Below are positions 5,894 through 6,002 of a stretch of DNA of 6,002 nucleotides, in pieces. A program made the translations under genes and the position numbers. The notes below the pieces were generated by a model. The model made no database searches and was not told the DNA's origin. It worked only from the letters and a program-made list of their open reading frames with translations. The DNA is taken from positions 1-6,002 of the forward strand of contig CAMQYB010000132.1 in the NCBI GenBank assembly GCA_947039055.1. The letters are read 5' to 3'. The stretch is from an uncultured Deferribacteraceae bacterium (lineage in GTDB: Bacteria; Chrysiogenota; Deferribacteres; Deferribacterales; Mucispirillaceae). How positions within the stretch are numbered: the stretch's first letter is position 1; each line of letters starts with the position of its first letter.

Positions 5894-6002
5894 AAAAGTT
5901 GAGCTATAGTTAAGCTATATAAAATTAATTGTACAAAATAAAGTTGTGAAAAGTTGAGCTATAGTTAAGCTATATAAAATTAATTGTACAAAATAAAGTT
6001 GT
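5893..6002. repeat. two perfect tandem copies of a 55-bp AT-rich unit
   Basis: Bases 5893-5947 and 5948-6002 are identical over all 55 positions. The first copy starts with the G of the sirtuin TAG stop, and the second ends on the last base of the window, so the array may continue. Each unit holds two successive 11-bp near-repeats (5899-5909 and 5910-5920 in copy one), a small TATAG/CTATA inverted repeat (5905-5909 with 5915-5919) and the palindrome TTGTACAA (5929-5936). No coding frame and no G:C-rich terminator stem is seen. It could be a real tandem repeat or an assembly artefact at a contig end. Confidence 0.9.

Noticed and set aside
5893..6002. CRISPR array or plasmid iterons as an explanation of the terminal repeat
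   Set aside because: The copies are directly adjacent with no variable spacers, and no cas, replication-initiator or partition gene is present; two copies are too few for either call.

Overview
This is an AT-rich stretch (about one third G+C by eye) from a bacterium. It carries five intact genes, all on the plus strand, in ordinary housekeeping or accessory families. In order they are an RluD-type 23S rRNA pseudouridine synthase, an AI-2E-family membrane protein, an IclR-family regulator, the ribosome-associated GTPase TypA/BipA and a short sirtuin deacylase. The standard genetic code fits throughout: stops are TAA or TAG, and TGG encodes the only two tryptophans seen.

The source phylum cannot be fixed from the sequence. 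The short sirtuin resembles Campylobacterota proteins. An IclR regulator and the form of the TypA C-terminal domain fit Campylobacterota less well and would suit a low-GC Deferribacterota-like organism. This is a guess from remembered family resemblance, not a search result.

Layout. Bases 1-41 hold at most the tail of an upstream gene. rluD (42-935) is followed by a 174-base gap with an AT-only hairpin and a weak promoter candidate. The AI-2E-family gene (1110-2147) and the iclR-type gene (2168-2956) are 20 bases apart, with a strong Shine-Dalgarno between them, and look like a two-gene operon. A 198-base gap then holds an isolated C-rich patch, the best sigma70-like promoter candidate in the window and a long AT-rich leader before typA (3155-4993). 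The 186-base gap after typA contains a well-formed intrinsic terminator (5090-5131) and a 7-bp inverted repeat, then the sirtuin gene. The sirtuin starts best at ATG 5189. The window ends in two perfect copies of a 55-bp unit beginning at the last base of the sirtuin stop codon.

Functionally, rluD and typA both act on the ribosome (rRNA modification and GTPase-assisted assembly or translation). The sirtuin would reverse lysine acylation using NAD+. The AI-2E/IclR pair looks like a locally controlled membrane transporter with an unknown substrate. I found no sign of a novel multi-gene system, CRISPR array, RNA gene or mobile-element gene. The most unusual feature is the terminal 55-bp tandem duplication, which may be biological or an assembly artefact.
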